DNA from: Ascarosepion bandense
Taxonomy: Eukaryota > Mollusca > Cephalopoda > Sepiida > Sepiidae
Direction: 5' to 3'
Assembly (NCBI GenBank): GCA_037127315.1
Contig: JBBBDQ010001688.1
Coordinates: 1,829,501-1,893,500 of the forward strand
Length of the DNA: 64,000 bases
Of the stretch, positions 11,866 to 22,599 are shown one piece after another. The notes under the pieces were generated by a model. It ran no database searches. It saw nothing but the letters and a program-made list of their open reading frames with translations, and was not told the DNA's origin. Numbering within the stretch: position 1 is the first letter of the stretch; each line of letters begins with the position of its first letter. The translations under genes were made by a program, and so were the position numbers.

Positions 11866-12317
11866 TATTTGTCTATATTTCTGAGATGAGGTGGTATTTA
11901 CATTATTCAGACTATTGTCCTCATCTTTGTTGCCATTTTTACAGCATTTAGGCTGTTGTACACTCTGGCCTTCTTCAGGTGCTAGGAATTTCAAACAGAA
12001 CCCTTTATTACAATTACTGGGCTATATCACCTTCATCCCTTTTGTGTTGTGTAACTTACAGGGTTAGAGGGTCTATAATCACTGGGACATGTGTCCTTAA
12101 GGACACATGGCCCAGTGGATACAGATGTTGGTTAGTTCCTGTGACTACCCAAAGAGTTGTGAGTTCAATACCAGGCTACAGCAGTGGTGAACAAGTAACT
12201 TACAGGGTTAGAGGGAGATAACTCATGACTACCAAAAAGAGGCTCTATGCAAAAGGGATGGAGATAATATACCTTAGTGATTGTAATAAAGGGTTCTGTT
12301 CAAAATTCTTAGCATTT
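11866..12317 (-). mobile_element. Penelope-derived foldback insertion, copy a
   Basis: The left end starts TATTTGTCTATATTTCTGAG, the reverse complement of the shared 3' terminus of this family (compare 31898 and 51190). The left arm (to about 12055) carries that terminal sequence in minus orientation. The right part (12095-12317) carries the tRNA-like module and then the same tail sequence in plus orientation, stopping at CTTAGCATTT just before where the CTGAAGA motif would begin. The two halves meet at a perfect palindrome, TGTGTCCTTAAGGACACA (12091-12108). The target duplication is 13-14 bp. It is linked to Penelope through the copy at 31898-32854, which still has GIY-YIG coding sequence. 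Confidence 0.8.
12100..12180 (+). other. tRNA-like (SINE-like) module in Penelope copy a
   Basis: A-box-like TGGCCCAGTGG at 12108-12118 and B-box-like GAGTTCAATACC at 12161-12172, in tRNA order and roughly tRNA spacing. It is followed by AACTTACAGGGTTAGAGGG and AGATAACTC, a string resembling the conserved central domain of mollusc SINEs. Whether polymerase III uses it is not known. Confidence 0.65.
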
Positions 12318-12331
12318 GATTTTTTTAATTG
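12318..12331. repeat. target-site duplication, right
   Basis: GATTTTTTTAATTG, partner of 11853-11865. Confidence 0.8.
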
Positions 12332-12786
12332 CTTCAGCTTTCCTGAGTTAGTTAAAAATATCAAAGAAAATAAATGTTCATCCAACAAATTTGGTTCTAC
12401 TCTACACAAATTTCAGATAGCTTTAATCAAGCTGAAGGAAGAAATGTTCCAACACACAGTATATTCTTGTTTTGTATGGGGTTGTATAGCTGCAGATCAA
12501 TGAGAATATCAATGCTAAACATATCTGTCATCAAAAGCATCTTCAATTGGCATGTGGGTGTCAGCAGTGAATCTGGAAGTCACTTGGTCTAATGAGTACT
12601 GATTTCTCCAGAATAAAATGGATGGTAGCTTGTGGGTGCATCTTTATCTTAAGGAAAAACTGGCAACAGGATACACTATGGGAGAACAAACCAATGAAAG
12701 TAGTACAATAGTTTGACTAACATTCTATGGGGAATCCTCACTGAAGATCAGGTATACCTTTTCAGAGATGCTGATAGGTACACATC
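12332..12786. other. non-coding stretch of higher complexity
   Basis: Less AT-skewed than its surroundings, with short open frames (for example 12225-12503 and 12374-12592), but no family, splice pattern or repeat that I can name. Confidence 0.45.
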
Positions 12787-12788
12787 CT

Positions 12789-12805
12789 GTGTCCCTGATG
12801 CATAA
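12789..12805. repeat. inverted-repeat arm interrupted by LINE, left
   Basis: TGTGTCCCTGATGCATA is the reverse complement, apart from two extra bases, of TATGCATCCCAGGGACACA at 18818-18836. Before the LINE inserted, the two arms would have faced each other across a spacer of only about 30 bases. Confidence 0.75.
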
Positions 12806-12824
12806 AAATTTAAAAGGACACAAG

Positions 12825-12835
12825 AAAATCATATC
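12825..12835. repeat. LINE target-site duplication, left
   Basis: AAAATCATATC, identical to 18807-18817. It fixes the 5' end of the LINE at 12836. Confidence 0.88.
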
Positions 12836-13413
12836 CCGCCCTGTTGGCAGGGCTTCAGAATGTGTCGACTGCACCTCTGCAGGGGGTAAAAGTCCCCCAA
12901 GGTGGCTACCTGTTGGCCATGGGTGGTGACCCATAATGCCTGTGGACGGAATCCTGGTGGTTGAGAAGTTCATGACCCGGGTGCAAAGAGGTCATGTTCC
13001 TTCAACACACCACTTTTGCCCTTACCTGGGCTAGACAGGCGGTCAGAGAGGCCCGATCTGAGCAATCGGCTGGTCCTGACATGCCCTAGCTCATATATAT
13101 CTCTTTCTATCTCAGAAGTATTATTGAAATATATTAGTGGAACATCTCACATCCCTTTATCTTACATGAGCTAGAAGGCGGGGGCTGAGGGTCAACTGTG
13201 TTGAGAGCAAAAGACTCTTTCATCACTGCTAAATTAAAGAGTTATACAACCAAAATTTTGCAGAGGCTCAAGACTCGCTCTCAATATAAGTATACTGGTC
13301 GTGTATCCCTGTCTCAGCCAAGGCGAATGGGTTTCCCCCTTGGTTCATTCCCTTCTCAAGTTGGACTCCGTGGTGGGTGGTGGAGCACAGGGCCAAAAAA
13401 TCAAAATCAAAAC
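12836..13413 (+). promoter_or_regulatory. LINE 5' UTR / internal promoter region
   Basis: A visibly GC-richer leader. It starts CCGCCCTGTTGGCAGGGC, which can fold back as GCCCTG..CAGGGC, and contains GGGGGTAAAAGTCCCCC, a second potential hairpin. Full-length LINEs must carry their promoter inside this region. No specific box was identified. Confidence 0.6.
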
Positions 13414-14790
13414 ATGGCATCTTTAAATAAAAAATCTAAAAGAAATTTATTGGAATCAGACTCTGAGGGTGAAACAGCAGACTTCCCCAGATTCATTATC
13501 ATTGAATCCCTGGAAGAGGTCTGTCTCACTAAATTTTCCCCATTCTTGATCAAAAGAGTTATCTCTATACGAGCAACCCCAAAAAATGTAAAAAAATTGA
13601 GAAATGGAAATTTACTGGTCGAAGTGGATAACAGGAGACAAGCAGAAAATCTCCTAAAAATGAAAAAAATGTCATGATACCAAATGCAAAGCCTATCCAC
13701 ATGAGAAGCTAAACACTTCCAAAGGTGTAATCAGAAGCCGGGAGTTGACTTTAGCTTCAGAAGAAGAAACAAGAGAGGCCCTGGGAAAATAGGGAGTGAT
13801 AGATATAAAAAGAATAAACATAAGAAAGGGTGACAAAAAAATTTATACAAATACCTATATATTGACTTTTAATCAGGCCCAAATCCCTAGAACGGTCAAA
13901 ATAGGATACTATCTGGAGAAAGTGGATCACTATATTCCAGCTCCCCTGAGTTGCTTCAAATGTCAGAAACTTGGACACCACAGGGACACTTGCAGAGGAC
14001 GACAGACATGTGACAAATGTGGATAGAAAGAACCAAACCATAAAGAGGAGGAATGTTTGAAACCACCAAGATGTCCAAATTGTCAACAGGATCATCCAGC
14101 ATATGCAAGATCTTGTGATGTCTACAGGAAAGAAAAAGAAATCATCGCAGTAAAACATAAGCAAAATGTATCTTTCCTGGAGGCCAGGAAAATTGTAGAG
14201 GGCTATATGGGTGAGATTAGCTATGCTTCGGTCACATGGAGAGCTGACTCTGAAAATAAAAAATATAGAACACTAATTGAAAAACTCTAAAATTAGATTC
14301 AAGCAAGTGGAAAAAATTCCAGGCAGAAGTAAAAAAAAAAAAAAAAAAGAATACACCAGTAGTATTCAACAAACATTTCAATTGGAAGTCCTTGCTCAGA
14401 ATAATAAAACCCATGATAAAATAAAGAATGAAAAAGAAATAGGGAAAAAAACGTTACAGACACAGACCACTCCTACCAAAAAACAGAATTTGCAACAATC
14501 ACCAATCTGTCCTTCAACTTCTAAAAGTGATATCAATGGGAAAAATAATACACAAAACCCTGAATCAAACAAGAACAAAGAAAAATGCCTATCACAATCC
14601 AGGAAAGACCATACTCCATCTTCCTCACAGGAATGTCCAAAGCCAACCTACAGAACCATCAACTTTGAAGATTGACACAGAAAACAGGTTTAGTTTTCTG
14701 GAAAGGATGGAAACTGATGAGCTGAGTATTAAAAACAAATCCAAAACGAGTAATAACACCAATTCAGACAAAGTTCACACCAAACAATGA
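13414..14790 (+). pseudogene. LINE ORF1 (gag-like zinc-knuckle protein), broken
   Basis: The likely start is the ATG at 13414 (MASLNKKSKRNLLES). An RNA-recognition-like segment follows (ISIRATPKNVKKLRNGNLL), which breaks at a stop and frameshift near 13677. The next frame, 13796-14290, carries the zinc knuckles: CFKCQKLGHHRDTC (C-x2-C-x4-H-x4-C), a second knuckle interrupted by a stop at about 14024, and CPNCQQDHPAYARSC. A lysine/asparagine-rich tail continues in two more frames (14277-14675, then 14527-14790, ending with NRFSFLERMETDEL). A run of A at about 14331-14349 probably caused one frameshift. ORF1 proteins bind element RNA and form the particle. The stop TGA at 14788 overlaps the ORF2 start. 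Confidence 0.88.
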
Positions 14791-17700
14791 AATTACAAAG
14801 TAATACAATCCTACAGTGGAATTGCAGAGGAATTCGGGCTAATTATGAGGAACTTCACCAACTACTGGCCAACCATAAAGCCAAAACAGTTTGCCTACAA
14901 GAAACCTTCTTAAAAGAAACAACCTTTATTAAATTTAAACAATACCACATGTATAACTATTTTAACAAAGATGGAAACAGAGCCTCTGGAGGAGTGTCGA
15001 TCCTAGTTAGGAAAGATATACCCCAAAGTCAAATTCAGATAAATACTAACCTCCAAACAATTGTTATTAAAGCTATTCTGCATAAACCAATACACATCTA
15101 CTCCATCTACATCCCTCTACATAACCCCATCAGTGACTCTAAAATGAATAAACTACTTGAGCAAATACCAAAACCTTATTTATTGCTGGGTGACTTAAAC
15201 AGCCACAGCACTATCTGGGGGTGCCAGAAAACTGATAGAAAAGGTAAAGACCTAGAAAAAATCATTGAATCAAATAACCTTTGTCTACTAAACAATAAAT
15301 CAAAAACATACCTCAACCCGTTCACAGGTTCTTACTCAGCCATTGACCTCACTCTAAGTGATCCCATAAGCTATATGGACTATGGGTGGAAAGTTCATGA
15401 TGATCTATGCGGTAATGACCACTTCCCCATATTTCTTGAAACTCTACAACCATTTAAAGATGAAAAACTCCCTCATTGGAAACTTAACAAGGCAAACTGG
15501 GAAGTTTTTGAAACCCTCTGTGAACAAAAACTTTTTCCAGACTCTAAAATTATAGACCACACAAAATATTTTACTGAAACTCTAATCTCCATAGCCAATG
15601 AATCCATCGGAAAAACCTCAAGCTCAGACAAACATAGAACTCCATGGTTCAATGATGAATGCAAAAGAGCTATCCTCCTTCGTAAGGCTGCCTTACGGAA
15701 ATTTCATAAACAACCTACCACCATTAATCTCAACACCTTCAAACTGCTCAGGGCAAAAACCCGAAAAAATCATTAAAGGAGCAAAAAAGGAAAGTTGGCA
15801 AAACTATGTCAATCAAATTGGCTCCTCCACTAAAACAAACAATATTTGGAGGATAATAAGGAACATATCTGGAAAACCACACCCAATCACTCTCAGACAT
15901 CTTAGAAAAGATCAAACAGAAGCAACTATAAAGGAAGACATAGCAGATATACTAGCCAAGACACTCACAAAATTCCTTAACACCTCTAACCCACAATTCA
16001 TTACTTATAAGAACCTCATTGAAAAATAAACACTTAATTTTAAGACAAATAATCTTGAAAAATATAATCTTTTGTTTACATTAGCGGAACTGAAAGAAGC
16101 AATCAAAGCATCACACAATACAGCAGTCGGCCCTGATGAGATTCATTATGAATTTCTAAAACATCTACCAAGCAAATCACCGACCTACCTTCTCGAAATA
16201 TTTAATGATATCTGGACACAAGGGACAGTCCCAGAAACATGAAAAATAGCAATTGTCATCCCTATACCTAAACCTGGAAAAGACCACACAAACTCATCCA
16301 ACTACCATCCAATAGCTCTCACAAGTTGCCTCTGTAAAACAATGGAGCACATGATTAACAAAAGACTGATCTGGTACCTTGAATCCAATAAACTTATCAC
16401 CAGATCTCAATGTGGTTTTAGAAAACAGATCAACAATGGATCATTTGGTTAAATTGGAAACCTTCATAAGAGAGGCCAATATCCAAAAACAACATCTTAT
16501 AGCAATTTTCTTTGACCTGGAGAAGGCTTATGAAACCACCTGGAAGTATGGAATAATGAAAGATCTCCATAAACTTGAACTGCAAGGTAGTTTGCCAAAC
16601 TTTATTAAGAGTTTTCTGTCAAATAGGGAGTTCCGAGTTCGAATTGGATCCACACTTTCAAACCTTCACAAGCAAGAGGGAGTCCCACAAGGGAGTATCC
16701 TATCGGTGACACTTTTCAATATAAAAATTAACAGTATAACAAAGTGCTTCACTACTGGAATTGATGACTATCTTTACATTGACGACTTCTGCATCGCTTC
16801 CAGATCAAAATATATGAGGACTGCAGAACGCCAACTGCAACAATGCATCAATAAAATAATACATTGGGTACATAGAAACGGATACAAGATATCTAAAAGC
16901 AAAACAAAATGTGTGCATTTTTGTCAACTGAGGAAAATGCACAATGACCCAGTCATAAAGCTGGAAGACACGAAAATACTGGTCACTAATGAGTATAAAT
17001 TCTTGGGAGTTATATTCGACAGGAAATTATCTTTCATACCTCATATAAGACATTTAAAATCTAAAACGGCCCGTGCTCAACAACTCTTACGAGTAGTCGC
17101 CCATACAAAATGGGGAGCTGATCGTCAAGCGCTCATCAAGTTATACAAAGCCCTAATCCGATCCCAATTAGATTACGGTATATTTATTTCCGGATCTACC
17201 AGGAAATCTTACCTTAAGAAGCTTGACCCAATTCACCATGAAGGACTAAGACAGGTCCTAGGTGCCTTCAGAACTTCTCCAACTGAAAGTTAATACACTG
17301 AAACCCATGAAGCTCCTTTACAACTTAGATGTATAAAGCTGGCTCTCCAATAATACTTAAAATTTAAGTTGTGTCCAACCAACCCAGCTTATGACTGCAT
17401 TTTCAATTCCAAACATAAGCAACAGTTTCAACAAAAAGAAAATGCAATCAAACCTTCGAATGGAGACTATTATCCATGAATCCAAAATTCCTATTAAAAG
17501 GATACATAAAAGTACACTCACACAAGTTCCACCTTGGACCATCAAAGAACTTCAAGTAATCCTTCAATTAAACAAACTACCAAAAGCAAAAACACACCCC
17601 AGTACCTTTCTGGAAAAATTTCATACTATCCTCTTAAACCATCCGGATCACCAATATATATTTACGGATGGATCCAAGGATGGCAATAGATCAGCATGTG

Positions 17701-18435
17701 CTTCTGTACTTAATAAAAAAATCGTATACCAAAAAGTCCTTCCTATGGAAAGTTCCATTTTTACAGCAGAAATCTGTGCAATTGATCTTGCTCTCAACAT
17801 AATTTCCAATGACAAACAACAAATTTATCATATTTTCAGATTCACTTTCAGTATTAACATCAGTGAAAAACAAACGTCTAGAAAACCCATTAATAGTTAA
17901 ATTGCTGAGTAGACTAGACTCTGTCTAGTCACAAAGATATAATTATGTGCTGGATACCTAGCCACATTGGAAATGAAAGAGCTGATTCGGCAGCAAAATT
18001 GGCCTTAGAGCTCAGCCCAGACAATATCAGTATTCCATATACGGACTTCAAACCTCAAATATATAAATTCTTTTTGACAAAATGGCAACAATGTTGGAAT
18101 GGCAACACTAACAACAAACTCTACCAAATAAAGCCTACACTGGGAGAAAATCAAGCTTTAGAAAATCAAGGAAAGAACAAGTCATTATATCATGCTTGCG
18201 TATTGGCCACTCAAAACTCACTCATTCTTTTATACTCACGCAGGAACAACCACCACAGTGTTTGACATGTCAAACACCTTATACGATCAAATATATTCTA
18301 ATGGAATGTGGCGCACTAGCTAGAACCAGAGAGCAGTATTTTAAAACAGATAATATGAGAAATTTGTTTGAGAAGGTGGAAATGGGTGATGTTCTCTCTT
18401 TCTTGAGAGAGACAGAGTTATATCCAAAAATATAA
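14787..18435 (+). pseudogene. LINE ORF2 (endonuclease-RT-RNase H), broken
   Basis: The ATG at 14787 overlaps the ORF1 stop as ATGA. 14787-15776 is an intact apurinic-type endonuclease domain: QWNCRG, LQETF, GDLNSHSTIWG and GNDHFP carry the catalytic Asn, Glu, Asp/Asn and Asp-His positions. After a frameshift, 15777-16430 holds the RT start (GPDEIHYEFLKHLP, NYHPIALTS), with an in-frame stop near 16242. A second shift leads to 16440-17293: FFDLEKAYE, GVPQGSILS and the catalytic YIDD (16775-16786), which is still intact. RNase H follows in two pieces: FTDGSKDG and AEICAIDLAL (17660-17800), then CWIPSHIGNERAD (17948-17986). The C terminus has CLTCQTPYTIKYILMEC. The enzyme nicks target DNA and copies the element RNA onto it. 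At least four shifts or stops inactivate it. Confidence 0.92.
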
Positions 18436-18806
18436 TATCTCGTCATAACCCAGAATACTCAACCGATCAAGGTTGATCTACCATAAAAGACTAAACAACC
18501 AAATCACTGTTGGATAAAACTACACTGGCCCTTTACCCACTGTAAATAAAACTGGTAGTGGAAAACTGCAACAATTGACCATACAAACAAATCAAACTGC
18601 TTGATATAAATAACTAACGCATGCTAGATAGAAGCATTTGAAATCATTTACCGGAGTAAGAATAAACACGTAGTGGCTCAAGGACATTATCCCTAAATTG
18701 TGTATACAAAGTGTATATATTTTTAATATATATGCGCAGGCTGGATTTGACATTAAGTGACCCATAGTGGTTGATATGCCATAAAACTCCAAACAACCAA
18801 CCAACC
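18436..18806 (+). other. LINE 3' UTR
   Basis: From the ORF2 stop to an (AACC)n-type end at 18793-18806. Tails of this kind replace poly(A) in many mollusc LINEs. Confidence 0.75.
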
Positions 18807-18817
18807 AAAATCATATC
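18807..18817. repeat. LINE target-site duplication, right
   Basis: AAAATCATATC, identical to 12825-12835. Confidence 0.88.
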
Positions 18818-18836
18818 TATGCATCCCAGGGACACA
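18818..18836. repeat. inverted-repeat arm interrupted by LINE, right
   Basis: TATGCATCCCAGGGACACA, partner of 12789-12805. Confidence 0.75.
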
Positions 18837-19856
18837 CACCAATTTTTCCATAATAAAAAATGATATATGTGGGTTCTCTGCTAAGTGGCAGAAAGTAGCT
18901 TATTTTAATTTTGAACTGGAAATTTCCATGGAAAATATAAGAAAATTTACCTAATTTTTAATTTTTATTGTTTCATTTCAAGCTTTATCTGCTTTCTTGA
19001 AAACTGAACAATTTAAATTTGTGAGAAGATAGGTGAGATGAAATAAATTACATCGGATGGGGTACAAGGTGGAGGTTAGACAGCTTTAGTTTTTTCATCA
19101 AAGAAAGCTTCCCTGTCCCCAGTTCATAATCACAAATTAAGAGATGTTTAAGAGAAAAAAATAAGTTGCTTTGAAATAATTCCAAACTTAAATAAATTCA
19201 TTTTCTTCAAAATAATTTGGGGCAATTGAAAATGAACTTTACCAAAACCATTATTGTGGATGGATTAAAGCCATGAGTATCATCAACTCCTTTAAACAAT
19301 TGTGTGCATAAAAGCCTTATGTTGTTGGGTTTTTTTTTTGTTTTTTTGTGCCTAAAAGAAACATTCAAAAATAAATAAAACTTTCTCTTAGTTCACCTCA
19401 AAATAAAAAAAGCCTGGTAGCCAATAATAATAAAGTTACCTGAATAGAGTCAGAGAAAAAAGTAAAAAAAATCTATAGTGGTCTGTAATATTTTATGTAT
19501 TTTAGTTTTTTATTTTACTTTTAACTTCATTTATTCTACAGAAATTTAAAATTGGGCTTCATACTGAATAAATTCAAATTATTTTTTTAATAAACTTAAA
19601 TATTTTTATGAAGTAGATTTGCATTAAAATTTTAATTTAATAAATTATTGCTTTAAGCCTAAAGTTTTCAAAGTAATTTTTCAAAATTATTTTTAATATA
19701 AAAATTGTAACTTTATAAAAAAATGTTTGAATTTAATTTTTGCAGAATGATAGGACTTTTAAAGTTATGTAAATAAAAACATTATTTGGAATATTATCAA
19801 TTAAGCACTAAATTATCTGATTAAAAATATTAATATTTAATAAAACTATCAGATTC
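18837..19856. other. AT-rich spacer, no gene seen
   Basis: Very AT-rich with short A and T runs. Nothing recognisable. Confidence 0.6.
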
Positions 19857-21720
19857 ATGTACTGTGAAATATATACTATACATAACCAAACAAGGACATC
19901 TCTGAACAAATCAAATAAAGGCACTAACTTTCAACATTCCACCCTCACTCGCCATGTTTTATACAAGGAGCATCAGTCCTGCTTTAATATTCTTGTTCTA
20001 CAAAAAGACTTAGAACTAAGTAAGGTGAAGTTTGACAGTCAACAGGATAAAGCAGCACTGGTGCTGTTAAAAAAACCACTCAGTGGATAGCCTAGGAGGG
20101 AGTACCTCTGTCAAACTTTGAGTCTGGACACAACTTTCTGACAGATTGGAATCCCAGATCTCCTACCTCTATAATAAAAAGTAGTAGTATACAGATCATG
20201 ATATGCAGGTGAGAAATTGCTATCTAGTATGGCAGACACCATACAGGTAGCTCTAAAAACGATGGTAAGTAAATTCACATTTGTTAATGTGTTCATAGAT
20301 GAATCTACAAACTTAACCAACCATGAACACCTTGTTGTATATGTCCAAATTATTGACTCTGTGACCTTTCAACCAAGCACTCATTTTATTGCAAATAGTG
20401 TGTTGATACAACAAATGTAGGAATTGCAAAATCCATCCAGGAAGTCATATTAAAACTAGAAATCCCATTAACAAAATTGATGAGCATGGAATTGGATGGA
20501 TCTGCCATAATGACTGGGAGAAACAAAGGCTGTACAGACATACTGCTTAGGTTCAACCCTCACATGGTGAATGTACACTGTGTTACCCTTCCCTGGTCTT
20601 GTGCACATCTCTAGCAGCAGAGTCAACAGTAGATCTCAAAGGGCATCAGCACATCCTAACTGATTTGTTTTATTACTTCTGTGCTAGTCCTAAATGAGCA
20701 GCCAAAATAAGACACATACAAAAACTGATAGAAGACCCAACGGTTGTTTACAAAGAGCTGCATTCCATCCAATGGCTATCATAGTACAATGCTCTTCAGG
20801 CTGTGCATAGGACAATTGATAGCCTGCTGATATACTTCACTGAAGTGTCCTAGGATTTCAGCAAAGACCTAAAGTTAAATGGCCTAAAAAAAAAAATTGC
20901 AACATAGAAGTTTATCAACATCACTGCTCTAATGATGGATGCCATGGCCCCAGTTAAAATCTTATCACAGAAAATGGGGATATGGCTTTATTAAAAGTGA
21001 AATTAGATATTGCTATAAAAGATTTGATAAGGATCAAAGAAATAACATTTCCCAACCTGACATTATTAACCAGAGACATCCAAGGCAATATATTCAAGAG
21101 TAAGCATCAAATCACAAAGGCTACATTCAATCTGGAACTGTGCATGTTATTAATAAATAACCTGCAGTCCAGGCTTTCAAACACCTGTCTGTTGTGTGCA
21201 TTTGGTGTGTTAAGTCTCCATCTCATTTGCTTCATGAGTGAAAAAGAGCTGAAGGTCTATGGAAAGGAGGAGTTGGAAATTCTAATTTCCTATTATGGAC
21301 ATCAGCAAACCCACAAATGGATTGAGAATGGAGAGGGTCACCAGATGACTACACAGCCTCTCGTCAATGCTGTTCAGTCTCGACTGGAGTGGGACCTGCT
21401 GAAGAAAGTTGTTAAAGCACAGCACTACCCCAGAGACAACATGTGAAAACTTTATGCATTGGTAACAAAATATCACCTAAAAGACTTCCTTAATCTCAGC
21501 ATCCTTGCTCAACTGGCCACCACCTTGGCTGTACATAAGGGTACTCTGCTCAGAACCTTATCCTCACCCGTCACTGGAACAGGCCATCATTAGAACATCA
21601 AGAGCAGCAGCTTAAGATCAACCTGGGACCCAAAAAGTCAGAGTTCCCTTATGAAGAGACACTAGCCAAATGGCAAGAGGTAAAGCAGAGAAAGCTGTAT
21701 ACTATGGATTATAAATCATT
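19857..21720 (+). pseudogene. hAT-type transposase remnant (ZNF862/DUF4371-like)
   Basis: The opening segment at 19857-20090 (FQHSTLTRHVLYKEHQSC, then a Gln/Lys-rich helix) matches the start of ZNF862-like, hAT-derived proteins. 20217-20420 gives IDESTNLTNHEHLVVYVQII, a domain core with a catalytic-type Asp. The next frame gives MELDGSAIMTGRNKGCTDIL and NPHMVNVHCVT, the (S)DGA..MTG and HCxAH region of this family, here with the His after the Ala replaced. HSIQWLS and NALQAVHRTIDSLLIYFTEV follow in another frame. 20982-21446 continues with leucine-rich helices and weak similarity. Many stops and shifts break it. No terminal inverted repeats were found, so it may be a transposon remnant or a decayed copy of a domesticated relative. 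Confidence 0.8.
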
Positions 21721-21769
21721 GACAAATGTTCTTCACATTAATCTGCTCAGAATATACCATAAATATACT

Positions 21770-22560
21770 TGCATCATTTGATATTTCTCAATATACTTTC
21801 CAATGTTTTTGTTAGGTTTCATTGTTGTGCTAAATGTTTCATAGTGATTGACTTAATTTTTTCATCAATTAAAATCACATTTGATTTAATTGATTATTTT
21901 CAAACTAAAAGATCTTGGTGACAGATTTTAGACTGTCAAGATGATGAGAATGCTTTGTTCTTGTACTAAAATCAGAACTCTTATTAATTTATTTTGGTGC
22001 TACAGTCCCTATTTTATTTTTATTTGAATTTGTGCAATATTTTGTTTACATGACTTATACTCACCTATTTTATTTGATAATTTATTATAGTGTTATTTTA
22101 TTACAGAAAAACATTTTCTTTGAATTCTGTATCTTACAGAAAGTTGGGAGCATCACTAATTAATTTTAGCCCCATATTTCAAAGCTGATTCAAGGGAGAT
22201 TACTTACATTTTTAGAGGAAAGATCACCTAATCTAATTTTTTTTTTTACACAGCCAATTTATTAATGTAATTTACAAAAACAACTTGTTCTATTATAATT
22301 CTCAAAAAATTTAGTTTCTTAATTGAACTGTGATTAAGTGTAAATACTGATTTTGTATTTATTTATTTTATTTGTTTATTTATTGTGCAACACATTTTAT
22401 ATTTTGTCTTTTACAAAGCGGTGCTCATATTTTAAAAAATGAGTCAGTGCTTTCAAAAGCTTTTCGTTTATTTTATCTTTTCTTTAAACGGGCATGGTGA
22501 GGTACTGCTAAACTATTGGCTTAGAAGGCTTCTTCCAACTTATATGAAGTTAAAACTTAG
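21770..22560. other. AT-rich spacer, no gene seen
   Basis: Nothing recognisable apart from AAGGGAGATTACTTAC at 22193-22208, close to the GGGAGATAACT motif of the SINE-like modules. Confidence 0.55.
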
Positions 22561-22599
22561 TAATTTTTAAATTTTTTTTTTCTTTATTTAATTGGGATA

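Larger units (their letters stand above)
12836..18806 (+). mobile_element. nearly full-length I/Jockey-type LINE
   Basis: A complete two-ORF non-LTR retrotransposon of about 6 kb, flanked by a perfect 11-bp target duplication (AAAATCATATC). The order is: GC-richer 5' UTR (12836-13413), zinc-knuckle ORF1 (13414-14790), ORF2 with endonuclease, reverse transcriptase, RNase H and a C-terminal cysteine/histidine motif (14787-18435), then a 3' UTR ending CCATAAAACTCCAAACAACC and (AACC)n. An RNase H domain and an ORF1 with CCHC knuckles point to the I/Nimb or Jockey side of the LINE tree. The exact clade was not tested. Stops and frameshifts break both ORFs, so it is inactive. Confidence 0.93.

Noticed and set aside
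12225..12592. Overlapping open frames just after the Penelope insertion
   Set aside because: The first starts inside the insertion and crosses its boundary. The second has no motif.
13407..14578. Minus-strand open frames opposite the LINE ORF1
   Set aside because: They are shadows of the A-rich coding strand (Phe-, Leu- and Cys-rich) and have no independent support.
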